From contig JBOFFC010000111.1 of assembly GCA_051648405.1 (NCBI GenBank), positions 1-64,000 of the forward strand: a stretch of DNA of 64,000 bases, written 5' to 3'. A program made the position numbers and the translations under genes. The notes under the pieces are model-generated. The model saw only the letters and a list, made by a program, of their open reading frames with translations, was not told the origin of the DNA and did no database searches. This stretch comes from JBOFFC01 sp051648405 (GTDB lineage: Bacteria; Planctomycetota; Planctomycetia; Pirellulales; Lacipirellulaceae). Numbering within the stretch: the stretch's first letter is position 1; every line of letters begins with the position of its first letter. Below, one piece after another: positions 63,557 to 64,000 of this stretch.

Positions 63557-64000
63557 ATGCGCTCTCCGCTCGCCGTTCACCGTCGCGGTTTCACCCTCGT
63601 CGAGCTGCTGGTCGTGATCGCGATCATCGGCATCCTCGTGGCGCTGCTGCTCCCGGCGGTGCAGGCGGCGCGCGGCGCGGCGCGGCGCACGCAGTGTGCG
63701 AGCAACCTAAAGCAGGTTGGCCTGGCGATCCACGGCTTCACGACCGCCAATGACGGGCGGTTCCCCTACCTGGCGGGTCACAGCGGCGGGGCCGCGGAGC
63801 GCCTCGGCGTCGACGAGCGCGACGTGTCGTGGATCGCGACGCTGGCGCCCTACCTCGAAGGGGTCGATGCGATGCGGCTCTGCCCCGAGGACCTCGACAG
63901 GGTCGAGGGGAAGGTGCAATCGACGAGCGAAGCGCTTGCCTCCGGCGACTCGACCGCTCCGCCGATCGACACCAGCTACGCGATGAACGGCTACCTCCGC
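63557..64000 (+). CDS. DUF1559 prepilin-like protein, cut by the right edge
   Basis: The first 148 residues: a class III prepilin leader (MRSPLAVHRRGFTLVELLVVIAIIGILVA, split here as MRSPLAVHRRG then FTLVELLVVIAIIG), the planctomycete-specific AVQAARGAARRTQCASNLKQ segment and the start of the DUF1559 domain (LGLAIHGF-like QVGLAIHGFTTANDGRFPYL). Planctomycetes carry dozens of such pilin-like proteins, probably surface-exposed. The C-terminus lies outside the window. Confidence 0.92.
   Translation, partial: MRSPLAVHRRGFTLVELLVVIAIIGILVALLLPAVQAARGAARRTQCASNLKQVGLAIHGFTTANDGRFPYLAGHSGGAAERLGVDERDVSWIATLAPYLEGVDAMRLCPEDLDRVEGKVQSTSEALASGDSTAPPIDTSYAMNGYLR

Overview
The window is a GC-rich stretch of planctomycete chromosome, most likely from the order Pirellulales (Lacipirellulaceae-like). 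This rests on lineage markers visible in the proteins: PEP-CTERM sorting tails, dockerin-type calcium repeats, the 'LEPRQMLAGDL' start of a giant secreted protein, DUF1559 and GspG-like prepilins, a DUF1080 protein, and a SecA of about 1,230 residues. Housekeeping genes (eno, lexA, proB, purF, secA, waaA, ispH, purB, a Fur regulator) are spread through it, so it is ordinary chromosome rather than a plasmid or prophage. No rRNA, tRNA or CRISPR array was found.

Layout. 0-10 kb: PEP-CTERM protein, enolase, a decayed REP-associated (RAYT) transposase between its REP copies, a cold-shock gene with a 36-residue lysine-rich partner, an Old Yellow Enzyme, LexA, an HtrA-like protease overlapping a catalytically dead paralogue, and a pseudopilin. 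10-17 kb: proB, a cytochrome P450, an acetyltransferase, purF and a Uma2 nuclease. 17-24 kb: a minus-strand cluster with a GriD-like AMP ligase, a GriC-like aldehyde dehydrogenase, an iron alcohol dehydrogenase, a PQQ-type propeller and a HemW-like radical SAM enzyme. It is predicted to reduce a carboxylic acid to an alcohol and is interrupted by small accessory genes. 24-37 kb: a SNF2 helicase operon, a TPR protein, secA, a barstar-like gene, a toxin-antitoxin pair and waaA. 37-47 kb: a giant ELW-repeat protein, a rhomboid-like pseudoprotease, a three-gene ABC exporter, ispH and a FlgM-like gene between two inverted 156-bp MITE-like elements. 47-64 kb: a Fur regulator, a ParDE-type pair, purB, an HD hydrolase, secreted or surface proteins (two carry dockerin plus PEP-CTERM), a VIT1-type transporter, a VWA protein and a DUF1559 prepilin running off the right edge.

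The most unusual layer is repetitive. Several families of short, 7-11-bp-periodic repeats sit at gene boundaries and nearly always occur as inverted, inward-facing pairs. One family (A) brackets, in five places, either nothing or one small accessory module: a GxxExxY PD-(D/E)XK protein, a HicAB module with a frameshifted toxin, or a barstar-like inhibitor. The repeats also supply start codons, stop codons, a probable signal peptide, C-terminal tails and an in-frame insertion in WaaA. I propose these as a repeat-bounded cassette system of unknown mechanism. The pairing is read from the sequence; the mobility is inference.
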